From positions 15,958,673 through 16,022,672 of the forward strand of contig NC_063177.1 in NCBI RefSeq assembly GCF_023159225.1: a DNA stretch of 64,000 nucleotides. Direction: 5' to 3'. The translations under genes and the position numbers were made by a program. The notes under the pieces are model-generated. The model saw only the letters and a list, made by a program, of their open reading frames with translations. It was not told the DNA's origin and did no database searches. Positions 1 to 10,308 of this stretch are shown in pieces; within the stretch, counting starts at the first letter, position 1, and each line of letters opens with the position of its first letter. Source of the stretch: Perognathus longimembris pacificus. Its lineage: Eukaryota; Chordata; Mammalia; Rodentia; Heteromyidae.

Positions 1-97
1 GGAACATGGAGAGTTTCAGGCCAAGTTGGAATACATAATGAGTTCCAGGTCAGCCTGGGCCTGAATACTGAGACTGTCTCAAAAAAAAACAATAAAA
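1..97 (+). repeat. B1-like SINE, 5'-cut by window edge
   Basis: The right half of a rodent B1-like monomer is visible, including 'aggtcagcctgggc' and the terminal 'gagactgtctcaaaa' tail. The left half lies outside the window. Confidence 0.6.
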
Positions 98-151
98 TTG
101 TGTGATGTTTATATCGATTGTCAACTAGATTGCATTAAGAAATGTTTGAAC

Positions 152-260
152 TAGGCACTGGTGGTTCACTCCTGTAATCCTAGCTACTGTGGAGGCTGAG
201 TTTAATAGAATCAGGTTTCTAGGCCAGCCCAGCAGAAGAGTTCAAAAGACCCCTTGTCAA
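152..260 (+). repeat. B1-Geo left part, truncated
   Basis: It opens with 'ggcactggtggttcactcc' and 'tgtaatcctagctactg', the 7SL/B1-like half of the composite SINE. No Geo right half follows. The next 120 bp are A-rich and not assigned. Confidence 0.55.
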
Positions 261-385
261 CCAAGAGTTTGACACCGAATATTTGGTATTCTTGCTATGA
301 TAGGAAGCCTAAAATAGATGGGATGGATCTTAGCCCAGGCAAATACCCAAGTAGGAATTAACACTCTATCTTAAAAATAACCAAC

Positions 386-757
386 ACAGCCAAATGCTGT
401 GATAGCACACACCTGTGATCATAGCTACTCTGGAGGCTGAGATCTGAGGGTCACAGTTGGAATCCAGCTAGAACAGGAAGTCCATGAAACTCCATCGCCA
501 ACCAAAAAACCAGAAGTGGGGCTGGGAACATGGCCTAGTGGCAACAGCGCTGTGGCTCAAGTGGCAGAGTACTAGCCTTGAGCATAAGAGAAGCCAGGGA
601 CAGAGCTCAGGCCCCGAGTCCAAGGCCCAGGACTGGCAAAAAAAAAAAAAAAAAAAAAAAGCCAGAAGTAGAGCTATGTCTCAAGTGGTAGAATGCTAGC
701 CTTAAGCAAAAAAGCTCAGAGCACCCAGGCCCCAGAGACTGACAACAAAAAAAAACA
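386..757 (+). repeat. B1-Geo SINE interrupted by a deleted IDL-Geo
   Basis: The left part runs 386-520, and the Geo part resumes at 661 with 'gccagaagtagagctatg'. Between them lies an IDL-Geo copy whose linker is deleted, so that 'ggcctagtggcaa' runs directly into 'cagcgctgtggctc'. A 'ccagaagt' duplication flanks the inserted copy. Confidence 0.7.
521..660 (+). mobile_element. IDL-Geo SINE with internal deletion
   Basis: The first about 30 bp of the ID-like monomer are joined to the Geo monomer, with about 70 bp lost between the two short matching 'ggc' contexts. A long poly(A) follows. Confidence 0.7.
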
Positions 758-768
758 GCACAACAAAA

Positions 769-847
769 GGGCTGGAGTCATGGCTCAGCATTAGAGTGCC
801 TGCAAGTATAAGGCCCTGAGTTCAAACCCTAGTAGCACCAAAAAAAA
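769..847 (+). repeat. ID-like monomer
   Basis: This is a tRNA-derived single monomer. 'gggctggagtcatggctcag' is the A-box side, 'gagttcaaaccct' is the B-box, and an A-rich tail follows. Confidence 0.65.
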
Positions 848-861
848 GGAATGCCTAGTAA

Positions 862-1006
862 TTAGGCACAGTGGTATGGAACTGTAATCCCAGCACTCAT
901 AAAGCTGAGGCAGGAGGATCTCCAGGTTGAGGCCAATTTGGGCTACATAATGAGCAATGAGTTTAAGGTCAGCCTTGTCTGACATTAAGTCTCAAAAGAG
1001 AGAGAG
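862..1006 (+). repeat. B1-like SINE
   Basis: 'ggcacagtggtatgg', 'tgtaatcccagcac' and 'gaggcaggaggatc' appear in B1 order, ending in 'aagtctcaaaag'. Confidence 0.7.
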
Positions 1007-1029
1007 TCCTAGAAAAACAGTGAGGTCGG

Positions 1030-1378
1030 GATTGTCTATAGGGTTTCCAGAGACAATTCAAGCATGAGAGCTCTTAATGAATAGATTGATCCCTTGACAG
1101 ATATATATTATGGTGGTGTTATTGACAGGTAGAAAAAAAGTAGGAGGTAGAGCCTTACAGTTGCTCTGGCCAATTTCTGTGTCCTCTCTGCTTCCTGCCT
1201 GCCACAAGGTAGACAGTCTCTTCCACCAAACTCCCCACTGCCATGATGTTCTACCCAAGCACCAGGGGCCAAGCATGGCCTGAACTCTCTGAAGCCATGT
1301 GCCAAAATAAATCCTTCTCTCTTAAGTTATTTCTGTCAGGTATTTTGGCCACAGATATGCAAAGTAACTAATACAGTA
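1030..1378 (+). repeat. ERVL-MaLR-type LTR (MT/ORR1-like), 5'-degenerate
   Basis: The 3' part is characteristic: 'ccaaaataaatccttctctc' carries the polyadenylation signal, followed by 'ttatttctgtcaggtatttt' and a terminal 'aagtaactaataca'. This ending is typical of rodent MT/ORR1 LTRs. No internal retroviral region is attached, so it is a solo LTR or remnant. Confidence 0.65.
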
Positions 1379-1440
1379 TATTACTCTAAAAGTAACTTAA
1401 AATTTATTTTGAAACATTGAATATCACTAGGTAAGCAAGT

Positions 1441-1522
1441 GTGGCTTTGAACTCTCACTCCTCCTCTGCATCAGCCTCCTCAGGGTTGGGTTGACACACA
1501 TGTACCACCATATCTAGCCCCT
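1441..1522 (-). repeat. B1-like fragment
   Basis: Read in reverse complement it is the 5' half of a B1-like monomer. On the plus strand 'tcagcctcctcaggg' and 'catgtaccaccatatc' are visible. Confidence 0.45.
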
Positions 1523-1548
1523 AAAGTAGCCCTTATAAAACCCGTCAT

Positions 1549-1630
1549 CACAGTTGAGGATGTGGTTCAATGGAAGAGCACTGGTCTTGCATGCACAAGA
1601 CAAGTCTCCAACACTCAGGGAAAAAAAGAT
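1549..1630 (+). repeat. ID-like monomer
   Basis: 'ttgaggatgtggttcaatgg' and 'agcactggtcttgcatgc' are ID-like, ending in an A-rich tail. It is diverged. Confidence 0.5.
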
Positions 1631-1807
1631 GCAATCACAATTAACAAAAACAATTCCTTAAGGAAATTTGTCTCTTTTGAAGACATAGAGTGATCAGAAG
1701 CTTTGGAGAAATTTGGCAAGCAATACAATTAAGTAATCCTTAAGAGGACTATCCTGGCATATTGGAGAATAACTCACATTTTCTCATGGTTATATTTAAA
1801 AATTAAT

Positions 1808-1928
1808 ACCACCGGTCACAGTCTTACATGTCTGTAGTTCTAGCTACTTTGAGGCTGAGGCACAAGAAATGCTTGAGCCTAGGAGTTTGAAGCCAGCCTG
1901 GGCAACAGAGTAAGGGTCTATCTCATCA
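1808..1928 (+). repeat. B1-like SINE
   Basis: 'ctgtagttctagctac' is followed by 'gaagccagcctgggcaac', the 7SL-derived order. It is diverged. Confidence 0.6.
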
Positions 1929-2023
1929 AGGAAATTAAAAACTATGTAAATACAGGTTAGACATGTAAATATAAATGTAGACACAGTTTGAGCCATATGT
2001 ATGCACACACACACATCTATATC

Positions 2024-2232
2024 TTTTTTTTTTTTTTTGGCCAGTCCTGGGCCTTGGACTCAGGGCCTGAGCACTGTCCCTGGCTTCCTTTTTGCTCAAG
2101 GGTAGCACTCTTCCACTTTGAGCCACAGCACCACTTCTGGCCATTTTCTGTATATGTGGTGCTGGGGAATCGAACCCAGGGCTTCATGTATACGAGGCAA
2201 GCTCTCTCGCCACTAGGCCATATCCCCAGCCC
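2024..2232 (-). mobile_element. IDL-Geo SINE
   Basis: A full-length minus-strand dimer begins with poly(T) and ends at 'catatccccagccc'. The flanking direct repeat 'acacatctatat' occurs on both sides, so this is an intact retrotransposition event. Confidence 0.85.
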
Positions 2233-2275
2233 ACACATCTATATTTTATCCATCTATTCATAGATCTATCTATGG

Positions 2276-2342
2276 ACTGGAGGTATGGCTTAAGTGGAAG
2301 AGTGCCTGCTGAGCAAACACAAAGCACTGAGGTCAAGCAAGT
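2276..2342 (+). repeat. ID-like monomer, diverged
   Basis: 'gactggaggtatggctt' and 'gaagagtgcctgctgagc' resemble the ID A-box half. The B-box half is weak. Confidence 0.4.
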
Positions 2343-2564
2343 TTTTGTGTGTTTTAAGAAAACTACCACTTAAATCACAACTTGGGATTGTAATTGAAGA
2401 TGATGTTTCTCAAAGTTTTTAAATGTTGAGGCATATGTCCTTGTTAATTAGCAAGAGTCAAAATTTCCTAATTCCAGGGTAACACTGTACAAAAGGAATA
2501 CAGTGAGAACATGATTGTAATTTGATATTTTGTAATAACCATAGTTTTTTTTAAGTCTACTTGA

Positions 2565-2680
2565 GTTTGGTGGTATATATCTGCTACTCAAGTATTCAGG
2601 AGGCTGAAGCAGAAGAATCTTGAAGTTGAGGCCAGTTTGGTATATTAAGCAAGAATTTTTCACAAAAGGGAAATAAAATG
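2565..2680 (+). repeat. B1-like SINE
   Basis: 'gtatatatctgctactcaag', 'aggaggctgaagcagaag' and 'gttgaggccagtttgg' are in B1 order. Confidence 0.55.
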
Positions 2681-3125
2681 CAGGCACCTGTGCCTCACAC
2701 TTGTAATCCTAGCTGATTATGAAGTTGAGATTTGAAGATCACAGTTTGAAGCCAGTGGGGCAAGAAAGTCCATTAGACTCTTGTCTCCAATTAGCCACCA
2801 AAGGGGCTGGGAATATGGCCTAGTGGTAAAGTGCTCGCCTTGTATACATGAAGCCCTGGGTTCGATTCCTCAGCACCACATATATACAAAAAGCCAGAAG
2901 TGGTGCTGTGGCTCAAGTGATAGAGTGTTATCCTTAAACAAAAAGAAGCTGGGGATAGTGCTCAGGCCCTGAGTTCAAGCCTCAGGACTGGCAAAGCAAA
3001 ACAATTAGCCACCAAAAAGCCAAAAAGCCTGGAAGTGGGGCTATAGCTCAAGTGGTAGAGTGCTTGCCTTTAGCAAAACAAACTCAAGGACAGCACCCAG
3101 GCCCTGAGTTCAAGCCCCAGAACCT

Positions 3126-3127
<2 letters not shown>
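2681..3127 (+). repeat. B1-Geo SINE hosting an IDL-Geo insertion
   Basis: The left part runs to about 2803 and the Geo part resumes at about 3003, ending at 'gttcaagccccag'. The 15 bp target 'caattagccaccaaa' is repeated exactly on both sides of the inserted IDL-Geo, so the host element is the older one. Confidence 0.85.
2804..3002 (+). mobile_element. IDL-Geo SINE nested in B1-Geo
   Basis: A full-length dimer has a 'tatatacaaaaagcc' linker and a short A-rich tail. It is bounded by the exact 15 bp TSD inside the host SINE. Confidence 0.9.

Positions 3128-3175
<48 letters not shown>
3128..3175. repeat. (CA)n microsatellite
   Basis: About 22 uninterrupted CA units grow from the 3' tail of the preceding B1-Geo element. 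Confidence 0.95.
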
Positions 3176-3505
3176 CAAGAAGTTTTCCCACTCCCATTTC
3201 CTTTGTGAGAAGCAGAAAATGTCTCTCTTTTTTTCTATTTCTTTGCTTTATACTATTATAGTAAAATAAGTCCTTGCCAAAATGTAGAACAAAAATGTCA
3301 GAAGAAGCAAAATTAATTTTTTTCTTAAGTACCAAGTCTTTGAAATCTGGTACATATTTTATACTGACAGTATAGATAATCCTCCACCACTCACATCTCA
3401 AAATGTTTATCATCCACATAGAGCTAGTTATTATAGGAAACAATACTAGCTAGGTGATAAGAATTATTTCAGCAAAGGCTTAGACTTACAAACATAATGG
3501 CAAGG

Positions 3506-3683
3506 TTTTTGAACTCAGGGCCTAGGCACTGTCCATGAGCTTCTTTTGCTCAAGGCTAGCACTCTACCACTTGAGACACAACATCAGTTCTGGCTTTTTC
3601 TGTTTGTGTGGTACTGAGGAATCAAACCCAGGGCTTTATGCACGCTAGGCAAGCACACTACCACAAACCCACATTCCGAGCCC
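3506..3683 (-). repeat. IDL-Geo SINE, older copy
   Basis: The dimer has the variant linker 'tctgtttgtgtggtactgag' and lacks a clear poly(T), which suggests an older subfamily. Confidence 0.7.
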
Positions 3684-3718
3684 TAGATGGCAAGTTCTGT
3701 GTAAAGAAGTTTGGTGTA

Positions 3719-3916
3719 GGGGCTGGGAATATAGCCTAGTGGCAAGAGTGCTTGTCTTGTATACGTGAATCTCTGGGCTCAATTCTCCAGCACCACACAT
3801 ATAGAAAACGGCCAGAAGTGGTGCTGTGGCTCAAGTGGCAGAGTGTTAGCCATGAGCAAAAGGGACAGTGCTCAGGCCCTGAGTTCAAGGCCCAGGACTG
3901 GCAAAAAAAAAAAAAA
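3719..3916 (+). mobile_element. IDL-Geo SINE
   Basis: A full-length dimer with the linker 'acatatagaaaacggcc' and a 14 bp poly(A) tail. The Geo half has lost the 'agaagcc' segment ('gcaaaagggacagtgc'). Confidence 0.8.
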
Positions 3917-3934
3917 GATAAGAAAATAAAAATC

Positions 3935-4040
3935 TGAAAGTATAGGTATGGCTCAAGTGCTAGAGTGCCAGTGTTGAGGGGAAAAAAAAAAACAAGCAAA
4001 AGTGTGAGGTCCTGAGTTCAGGCTCCAATACCAGCATGCA
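3935..4040 (+). repeat. Geo/ID-like fragment followed by short (CA)n
   Basis: 'aggtatggctcaagtgctag' and 'gtcctgagttcaggctcc' are recognisable. Its middle carries an A-rich expansion. Confidence 0.45.
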
Positions 4041-4324
4041 CACAAACACACACACACACACTTTCATGAATACCTTTATACTTCTGTCTTTGCTCCCTAG
4101 GAAAGAACAGTTTTAGAAATGAAATTATTAGGTTGAAGAGTTCACAATTTAGAAGTTTTTACAGATACTCTTGAATTATCCTCCACATACACTTACCAAG
4201 GGTTTGTAAATATCCACTTACCCAACAACACTGTAAATATCCACTTAACAACACTGAAATACTACAATTTCTTGCAACTTTTGCTCATCTAGCAAACAAA
4301 ACAAGAAAAAAATTCTTTGTAGAT

Positions 4325-4538
4325 TTTTTTTTTTTTTTTTTTTTTTGGCCAGTCCTGGGGCTTGGACTCAGGGCCTGAGCACTGTCCCTGGCTTCTTTTT
4401 GCTCAAGGCTAGCACTCTGCCACTTGAGCCACAGTGCTACTTCTGGCCATTTTCTGTATATATGGTGCTGGGGAATCAAACCCAGGGCCTCATGTATATG
4501 AGGCAGGCACTCTTGCCACTAGGCCATATCCCCAGCCC
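4325..4538 (-). mobile_element. IDL-Geo SINE
   Basis: A full-length minus-strand copy with long poly(T) is flanked on both sides by 'ttctttgtagattttt', a clear TSD. Confidence 0.88.
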
Positions 4539-4699
4539 CTTCTTTGTAGATTTTTAAAAAGCTATTATTAATAGATTTGTATGATCACTTAACTAGAAAA
4601 TTCAAATAACTTAAGTAAAAAAGGTAATTAATGAAATTACGTTAGACTGGAGAATTGAGTATATGGAAAAGAGCAAGTTTATACTTGACGAGAATATAC

Positions 4700-4875
4700 A
4701 TGTACTCTGGAGCAAAATTTTTTCATGATGAAGCAAAAACATTCAAAAGAGGGAAGGTGGGAGAAAAATGAGGGAGGGGTAACAAGTTTGACAAGAAATG
4801 TAATCACTGCCTTATGTATATCACTATAACCCCTCTGTACATCACCTTGACAATAAAATTAAAATTTTTTAAAAG
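4700..4875 (+). repeat. L1 3' end (severely 5'-truncated)
   Basis: 'acaagaaatgtaatcactgc' and 'ctctgtacatcaccttgaca' precede AATAAA and an A-rich tail. The same 3' terminus, diverged, ends the longer L1 at 28.1-30.4 kb, which is the basis of the call. Confidence 0.65.
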
Positions 4876-4922
4876 ACCCATCTCTTCTGTCCTAGCTATG
4901 AGAAATTTAGAATTCAAGCAAT

Positions 4923-5028
4923 CATACTGGCATATTCCTATAGTCCCAGCAATCAAGAGGCTGAAATAGGAAAATCTCTTGATCCCAGGAATTCAGGCCA
5001 GTCTGAACAACATAACATGATAAAAAAT
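4923..5028 (+). repeat. B1-like SINE
   Basis: 'cctatagtcccagcaatc' and 'caggccagtctgaacaacat' are in B1 order. Confidence 0.6.
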
Positions 5029-5049
5029 AAATTTATAAAAAATAAATTT

Positions 5050-5243
5050 TAGGGATGGGAATATGGCCTAGTGGTAGAGTGCTTGCCTCGCATGCATGAA
5101 ACCCTGGGTTCGATTCTGCAGCACCATATATATAGAAAAAGCCAGAAGTGGCACTGTGGCTCAAGTGGTAGCGTGCTAGCCTTGAGCAGAAAAAAGCCAG
5201 GGACAGTGCTCAGGCCCTGAGTGCACGCCCCAGGACTGGCAAA
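5050..5243 (+). mobile_element. IDL-Geo SINE
   Basis: A full-length dimer of the 'gcatgcatgaaaccc' type ends in an A-rich tail that has grown into (TAAA)n. Confidence 0.8.
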
Positions 5244-5434
5244 AAATATAAATAAATAAATAAATAAATGTTATAAACACACACATATATGATTTTCCCC
5301 CTAGGGAAATGAGAAAGCATACAAATATAGTTACACAATAACTTTTTATTTGTTTATTTTTTGCCAATGCTAGGTTTAACAGGCTATGAAAATTTTAAAA
5401 CAAACATAATTGCCCAACAACAGACTGGTTCATA

Positions 5435-5530
5435 GATAGGTAGGTACTTGGGAGGCTGAGAGAGGCGGATCAGGAATTTGAGGCCAGCCAAGGCTACATT
5501 ACAAGACTTTCTCATAACAAGAGAGAGACA
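5435..5530 (+). repeat. B1-like SINE
   Basis: 'cttgggaggctgagagagg' and 'aggccagccaaggctacatt' are visible. The 5' end is missing. Confidence 0.55.
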
Positions 5531-6719
5531 GAGACAGAAAGTCTGGTTTATCCATATAGTAAAAAAAAACACATATATCAGAAGTTATAGGTTAAAATGT
5601 TGACCATATTTTTACTTACAGATTGCAATGAAAAAGGTTAAAATTTGTTTGTACATGATATCACTAAAAAAAAAAATGTACGTAAAGTAAATCCTTTTGG
5701 AAGCCCTATCCACATGTAAGTCTAACACCTGACATTCAAGCTAAATGAACAAGAATGACTATGAATACAAAGCTCAGAGATAATCCTGGTATAAAAAGCA
5801 ATGCCTGTCCTGGGACCTTAAAATGAGGCTTCTTGATGAAATTAACAGCTGTTTGAATACCCTGTCTCTGCTTCTTACAAAGACTACAGCTTTGCAGGGT
5901 GTCTCAGGATTACCTCAAGCACCCCAGGGAACCCTGGGAGTCCCATATTGCCTCCCTCATTTAGATGCTTACCCAGTGCTTGGAAGAGTCTAAACAAGAT
6001 GCTTTCAGCTAAACAAGCAGTGTCCCCAGCAAAAAGGAAGGCCAGTCTTTGTTCTGTGACAATTCTCTATTTTCTCAAACCATGAATCAGCTCCATTATC
6101 CCGCTGGCTCTGAGCATCATTCATTGTATGTGTCACAGCTAATGCAGAGGCAAGGACAGTGCAGAGAAACTGAAACTCTGGGCTTAGGGAGAAAGCCAGA
6201 CCACAGCGTTAAATTCTCCTTTCAAAGGAGCCAGGCTTTCTCATGACTGCTTCAGAAAAATGGCTGCAAATGTATCGGCTAGTTTTGTGAGCGTCTAATT
6301 TGCAAAGTGATATTTAGCAATTGATTGGAATTTGTCATCCAAAGGTAAAAGAGTCTTAAGTGTGACTGTACAAACATTTCCTGGGTCTGACAGCATTATC
6401 TGTTTGAAATGAACAGTTCCTTCCTTCCCAGTTTTTCTTTATCCTTTACTCTTTGCTCCTCCCTAGCTGGAAAGAAATGGTGATTTCATCTAAATAATAT
6501 TCACCCTTCTTCACATTGTACATACAAGTGGTGTTCACATATTTTATGAAGCATAAAAAGGGGATTCTGTATCACCCATTGCCCAGAAGACACTTCTATT
6601 TTTTAAATCCTCATCAGCCATGTCTTTCTACTCCATGATAATTACCAACTACATCTATTGTAGATAGCAGAACTGTTTATAAGAAACAGAAACTCTTTTA
6701 GGTGAGTTTACTAGAGACT
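5531..6719. other. Single-copy-looking intergenic sequence
   Basis: I see no coding frame, LTR or recognisable SINE here. The sequence is of mixed composition and not repetitive within the window. It is one of the longer repeat-free stretches and could hold an ancient repeat or a conserved non-coding element that cannot be recognised by eye. Confidence 0.5.
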
Positions 6720-7020
6720 GAAGTCAGGCGAGATGGCTCACGCCTGTAAACTCATCTATTCAGGAGGCAGAGATTAGAAAGATTGAAGTTTGAGGACAGC
6801 CTAGTCAAAAAGTTAGCAAGACTCCATCTCAGTTAATAACCAGGCATGATTAGGGAAATAACATTCAAGGCCAAACCAAGCAAAAATAGTTTGTAAGACT
6901 CCATCTCAACCAACAACTGGGTAAGGTAGTATATGCTTGTCATCGCGGCAACACAGGGAAGCACAAATAGGACCAATGTCCAGGCCATCTTTGCCAGGCA
7001 TAAAGGGAGACTCAAAAAAT
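6720..7020 (+). repeat. B1-like SINEs, tandem and diverged
   Basis: 'ggcgagatggctcacgcctg' begins one B1-like unit. From about 6880 a second, weaker unit repeats the 'gactccatctcaa' tail motif. The boundary between the two is not clear. Confidence 0.5.
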
Positions 7021-7032
7021 AACCAACACAAA

Positions 7033-7118
7033 AAGGGTTAGAGAAATGGAATCAAGTGGTTAGAGCACCTGTCTAGTCATTGAGAGGCCCTGAGTTAAAA
7101 CTCCATACCATAAAACAA
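7033..7118 (+). repeat. ID-like monomer
   Basis: 'gggttagagaaatgg' through 'ggccctgagttaaaactcc' follows the ID plan, then an A-rich tail and short (CA)n. Confidence 0.5.
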
Positions 7119-7194
7119 CACACATACACACAAAACTTTTCTTTTAGTATATACCTGACCTTCAATAAGAAAAAAAATGTACCAACTAGTAAAA

Positions 7195-7217
7195 CAAACA
7201 AACAAACAAAAAAAACC
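7195..7217. repeat. (CAAA)n simple repeat
   Basis: A short run of CAAA units passes into poly(A). Confidence 0.85.
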
Positions 7218-7493
7218 ACCTGATTTGGTCCAATTTACCCTAGCCTATTAATGACTCCTTTCTCTGGGAAGCACACCCCGCGCCAGTTCACATCATTGGA
7301 CTGGCTCTCAGGAACCATTTTGCTACCACTGACTGCCTCCCCCTGCCATGGACCAAGATGGACACATCACCTATTCATTACATTGCTTCTTTGAGATTTT
7401 AGGATTGAACTGAGAAACATCTAATGTAAGTCTGCAGGCAGCTAAAATTTTAACATGTGGACTGGGAGCTACTCGGCAGCTCCTAGCCTGTCA

Positions 7494-7566
7494 GGAGAGA
7501 CAAAGACAGGCAGAGAGAGAAAGAGAGACAGAGAAAGAGAGAGAGAAAAGAAATATAGAGACAAGA
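7494..7566. repeat. Purine-rich (GA)n tract
   Basis: About 70 bp of almost pure purine on this strand, mainly imperfect GAGA and GAGACA units. Confidence 0.8.
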
Positions 7567-7754
7567 TGTGTGGACAAAAATAAGTGAAGCAGGGAAGGGG
7601 AAGGAGAGAATAGGAGCTCAGGATACTTTGCTGTTCCTGATCTCAAACATCATTTTCAGTGGCCTTGATATATACCTCTTCCTCAGTGCTCTGAAAGCAC
7701 CTCTCTATCCCTTTAGAGCTGCTCTAACTTTATTTTATTTTGTTTTTTGGGGGA

Positions 7755-7972
7755 CAAGTACTGGGACTCTAATTCAGAGCCTCATGCTCTTTCTTGGCCT
7801 TTTCTCTCATGGCTGGCTACTTGTGGCTCTACTTGAGCCACACTTCTGGCTTTTTGCTGGTTAATTAAAGATAAGCATCTCTCAAATCTGTCTTCCTGGG
7901 CTGGCTACAAACCTTGATCCTCAGATCTCAGCCTCCTGGGTAGCTAAGATTACAGGCAGTGGCACCCAGCTT
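7755..7972 (-). repeat. B1-Geo SINE
   Basis: In reverse complement the Geo-like half comes first ('cttgagccacacttctggc'), followed by the B1-like half ('cagatctcagcctcctgggt'). Confidence 0.65.
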
Positions 7973-7989
7973 CAAGTCATTTTCCACTT

Positions 7990-8135
7990 GTATATTTTTT
8001 CCGGTTCCTGGTACATTTTTCTGTTGTATCTATCTTTTCCTTGTGGATTAGTAAAACGTTGTTACATATATTGCAAATATTTTCCCCACTTTGCTACTTA
8101 TATTTTGAGTTTGTGGAGTGATATTTGGCTTTAAA
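7990..8135 (-). repeat. Old L1 ORF2 fragment
   Basis: 'ttgcaaatattttccccac' resembles the antisense of the L1 ORF2 segment 'ttgcaaatattttctccc' found in mammalian L1s. It is heavily diverged and non-coding. Confidence 0.4.
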
Positions 8136-8445
8136 AAGGATTGTTGTTTGGTTGATTTTGCTTATCTTTTGCCTTTTTTGTATTATTTTATTTTCCTTCA
8201 TATTCTCTCCCCTTAGAGACATATTTAGGAAGTTATTCTGCTCTACACAATCATAATAAGTCTCATTTATTTTCCTTCTAGAACGTTTATGGCTTCATTT
8301 TGCACATTATTTTGTATGTAGTGTGAGGTAGGAATAATAATAACTGCCTTAAGGAGGCAGCTTCTATATGAAGCCATAGTACTTTTATCTTTCTTACATC
8401 CATCGTCCCTTCATCCTTACAGTAATAAAAGGTTTCCTCCTCCCT

Positions 8446-8485
8446 TTGTGTGTGTGTGTGTGTGCGTGTGCGTGTGTGCGTGCAT
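8446..8485. repeat. (TG)n microsatellite
   Basis: About 16 TG/CG-interrupted units lie just upstream of a minus-strand SINE. Confidence 0.9.
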
Positions 8486-8507
8486 CCATGTATACATGCA
8501 TGCACAC

Positions 8508-8951
8508 CAATATTGGGGCTTGAACTTAGGGCCTGGGCACTGTGCCTTAGCTTTTTTTTTTTTTTTTGGCCAGTCCTGGGCCTTGGACTCAGGGCCTGAG
8601 CACTGTCCCTGGCTTCTTCCCGCTCAAGGCTAGCACTCTGCCACTTGAGCCACAGCGCCGCTTCTGGCCGTTTTCTGTATATGTGGTGCTGGGGAATCGA
8701 ACCTAGGGCCTCGTGTATCCGAGGCAGGCACTCTTGCCACTAGGCTATATCCCCAGCCCCCTGTGCCTTAGCTTTTTCAATCAGGCTGGAGCCCTTCCAC
8801 TTCAGCCACAGCTCTACTTCCAGCTCTTCAATAGTTAATTGGAAATAAGAGCTTCACAGATGTTTCTTCCTGGGGTTGGCTTTACATAGTGATCCTCAGA
8901 TCTCAGCCTCCTAAGTAGCTATGACTACAGGAATGAGCCACCAGTGCCCAG
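8508..8951 (-). repeat. B1-Geo SINE hosting a young IDL-Geo
   Basis: The host starts at 'ggggcttgaacttagggcc', is interrupted at 8556, and resumes at 8761. The 16 bp target 'ctgtgccttagctttt' is duplicated exactly. Confidence 0.88.
8556..8760 (-). mobile_element. IDL-Geo SINE, young subfamily
   Basis: It carries the diagnostic changes 'cttcttcccgctcaagg', 'cctagggcctcgtgtatccg' and 'ctaggctatatcc'. Its body is identical over about 190 bp to the copies at 12.6 and 51.1 kb, which implies very recent activity. Confidence 0.95.
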
Positions 8952-8979
8952 CTCATCTAGTCACTTTTGATAACTTTTT

Positions 8980-9245
8980 TTAGTCTATTTATTCTGTTTG
9001 TTTTCTGTTCTATTGATTCCCCTGTCAGTCTCTGTGCTTTGCATACTATGCTAGTCCTGGATGCATTATTTATACATTTTATTATCTGGCAGGGCAAGTC
9101 ACTGCTAGATGTTCTTCTTTGCCAAACTTTTCAGAGTGTTTTTCCTTCATGATTCATTTTTCCAGAAAAAAAACTTTAGAATGTTACTGTAAAGTTCTCA
9201 AGAAATTCTACTGAGCTTTTGCTGAAATTGTATTAAAAAGTACTG
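8980..9245 (-). repeat. Old L1 ORF2 fragment
   Basis: The order 'ttctgttctattgattcc', 'ctttgcatactatgctag', then 'tctcaagaaattctactgag' parallels the antisense of L1 ORF2. No frame is open. Confidence 0.5.
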
Positions 9246-9334
9246 GGATTTGAATGGAGTTCAGATTCATAATGCACATAACAGTATGTGAACAAGAAGG
9301 TCTTTGCTTATTTTAACATCTCCCAACCCCCAAC

Positions 9335-9418
9335 CCCACCCCATCTTTCTCAGAGAGAATTCAAGGCCTTATGCTTGCTAAGTACCCTCATTTCTCCTGA
9401 GCTACAACACCTTGGCTT
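9335..9418 (-). repeat. ID-like monomer
   Basis: An antisense ID plan with 'aattcaaggccttatgc' and 'tgagctacaacacc'. It is diverged. Confidence 0.4.
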
Positions 9419-9435
9419 TCCTCATACTTTATTTT

Positions 9436-9580
9436 TGTGTGTGTGCTGGTACTGACAGGGGCTTGACTTCAGGACATGAATGCTGTCCTTTAGCCTTTTT
9501 TTTTGAGCCATAGCTTTACTTCTGACTTTTGGTGGTTAATTATAGATAAGAGTCTCATTCAAATCCAGGCATTTCCTATA
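9436..9580 (-). repeat. B1-Geo SINE, partial
   Basis: The Geo-like half and the linker 'ggtggttaattatagataag' are present. The B1-like half is missing. Confidence 0.6.
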
Positions 9581-9702
9581 CCCATAGTTTCTTTGTTTGA
9601 TTTATTTAGATTTAGATATATCCCATACCTGGAACTACCCAAATGGAATGGCTAACTGAGGAGAAAGTAGAGAGGAAGCTGCAAAGATAATCATGTCAAC
9701 TA

Positions 9703-9951
9703 CTGTTTTTTTTGGGTTGTTGGTGGTGGTCGTGTGGCTTGAACTCTGGACCTGAACACTGTCCCTGAGCTCTTCAGCTCAAGGCTAGTGCTCTCCTACT
9801 TGAGCCACAGCACCACTTCTGGTTTTCTGGTGGTTAATTGGAGATCAGAGTGTCAGGGACTTTCCTGTCTGTGCTGACTTTGAGCCACAATCCTCACAAC
9901 TCAGCCTCCTGAGTAACTAGGATTACAGGTATGAGCCACCGCACCCAGCAT
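9703..9951 (-). repeat. B1-Geo SINE
   Basis: A full-length minus copy with 'cttgagccacagcaccact', 'ggtggttaattggagatcag' and a terminal 'gagccaccgcacccagc'. Confidence 0.75.
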
Positions 9952-9997
9952 ATCAACTACTCTTCAACTCAGAATTTTTATTTCTAAGAATTTTTCC

Positions 9998-10200
9998 TGG
10001 CTAGGAACGTAGCTAAGTGGTAGAGAACTTGCCTAACATACATGAAGCCTTGGGTTCAGCTCCTCATCACCACATAAACATAAAAGGCCAGAAATAGTGC
10101 AGTGGTTCAAGTGGTAGAGTCGAGCCTTGAGCAAAAGAAGCTCAAGGACAGCACCCAGGCCCTGAGTTCAAGCCCTAGGGCTGGCAAAAGGGAAAAAAAG
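9998..10200 (+). repeat. IDL-Geo SINE, older copy
   Basis: The dimer is intact but diverged ('gaacgtagctaagtggtag', 'cacataaacataaaaggcc'). It also lacks the 'gaagccagg' form seen in younger copies. Confidence 0.7.
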
Positions 10201-10308
10201 AATTTTCCCTTCAATTATTCAATTATTCTCTACTTTCTTTATAACAAAAACATGAAAAAATTCTGAACAGGCCAAAACAAAGATTAGCCATTAAAGGTCA
10301 GATAGGAA

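Noticed and set aside
3084..3443. 119-codon antisense open frame
   Set aside because: Part of it is a translated (CA)n microsatellite and SINE tail. The rest has no recognisable domain.
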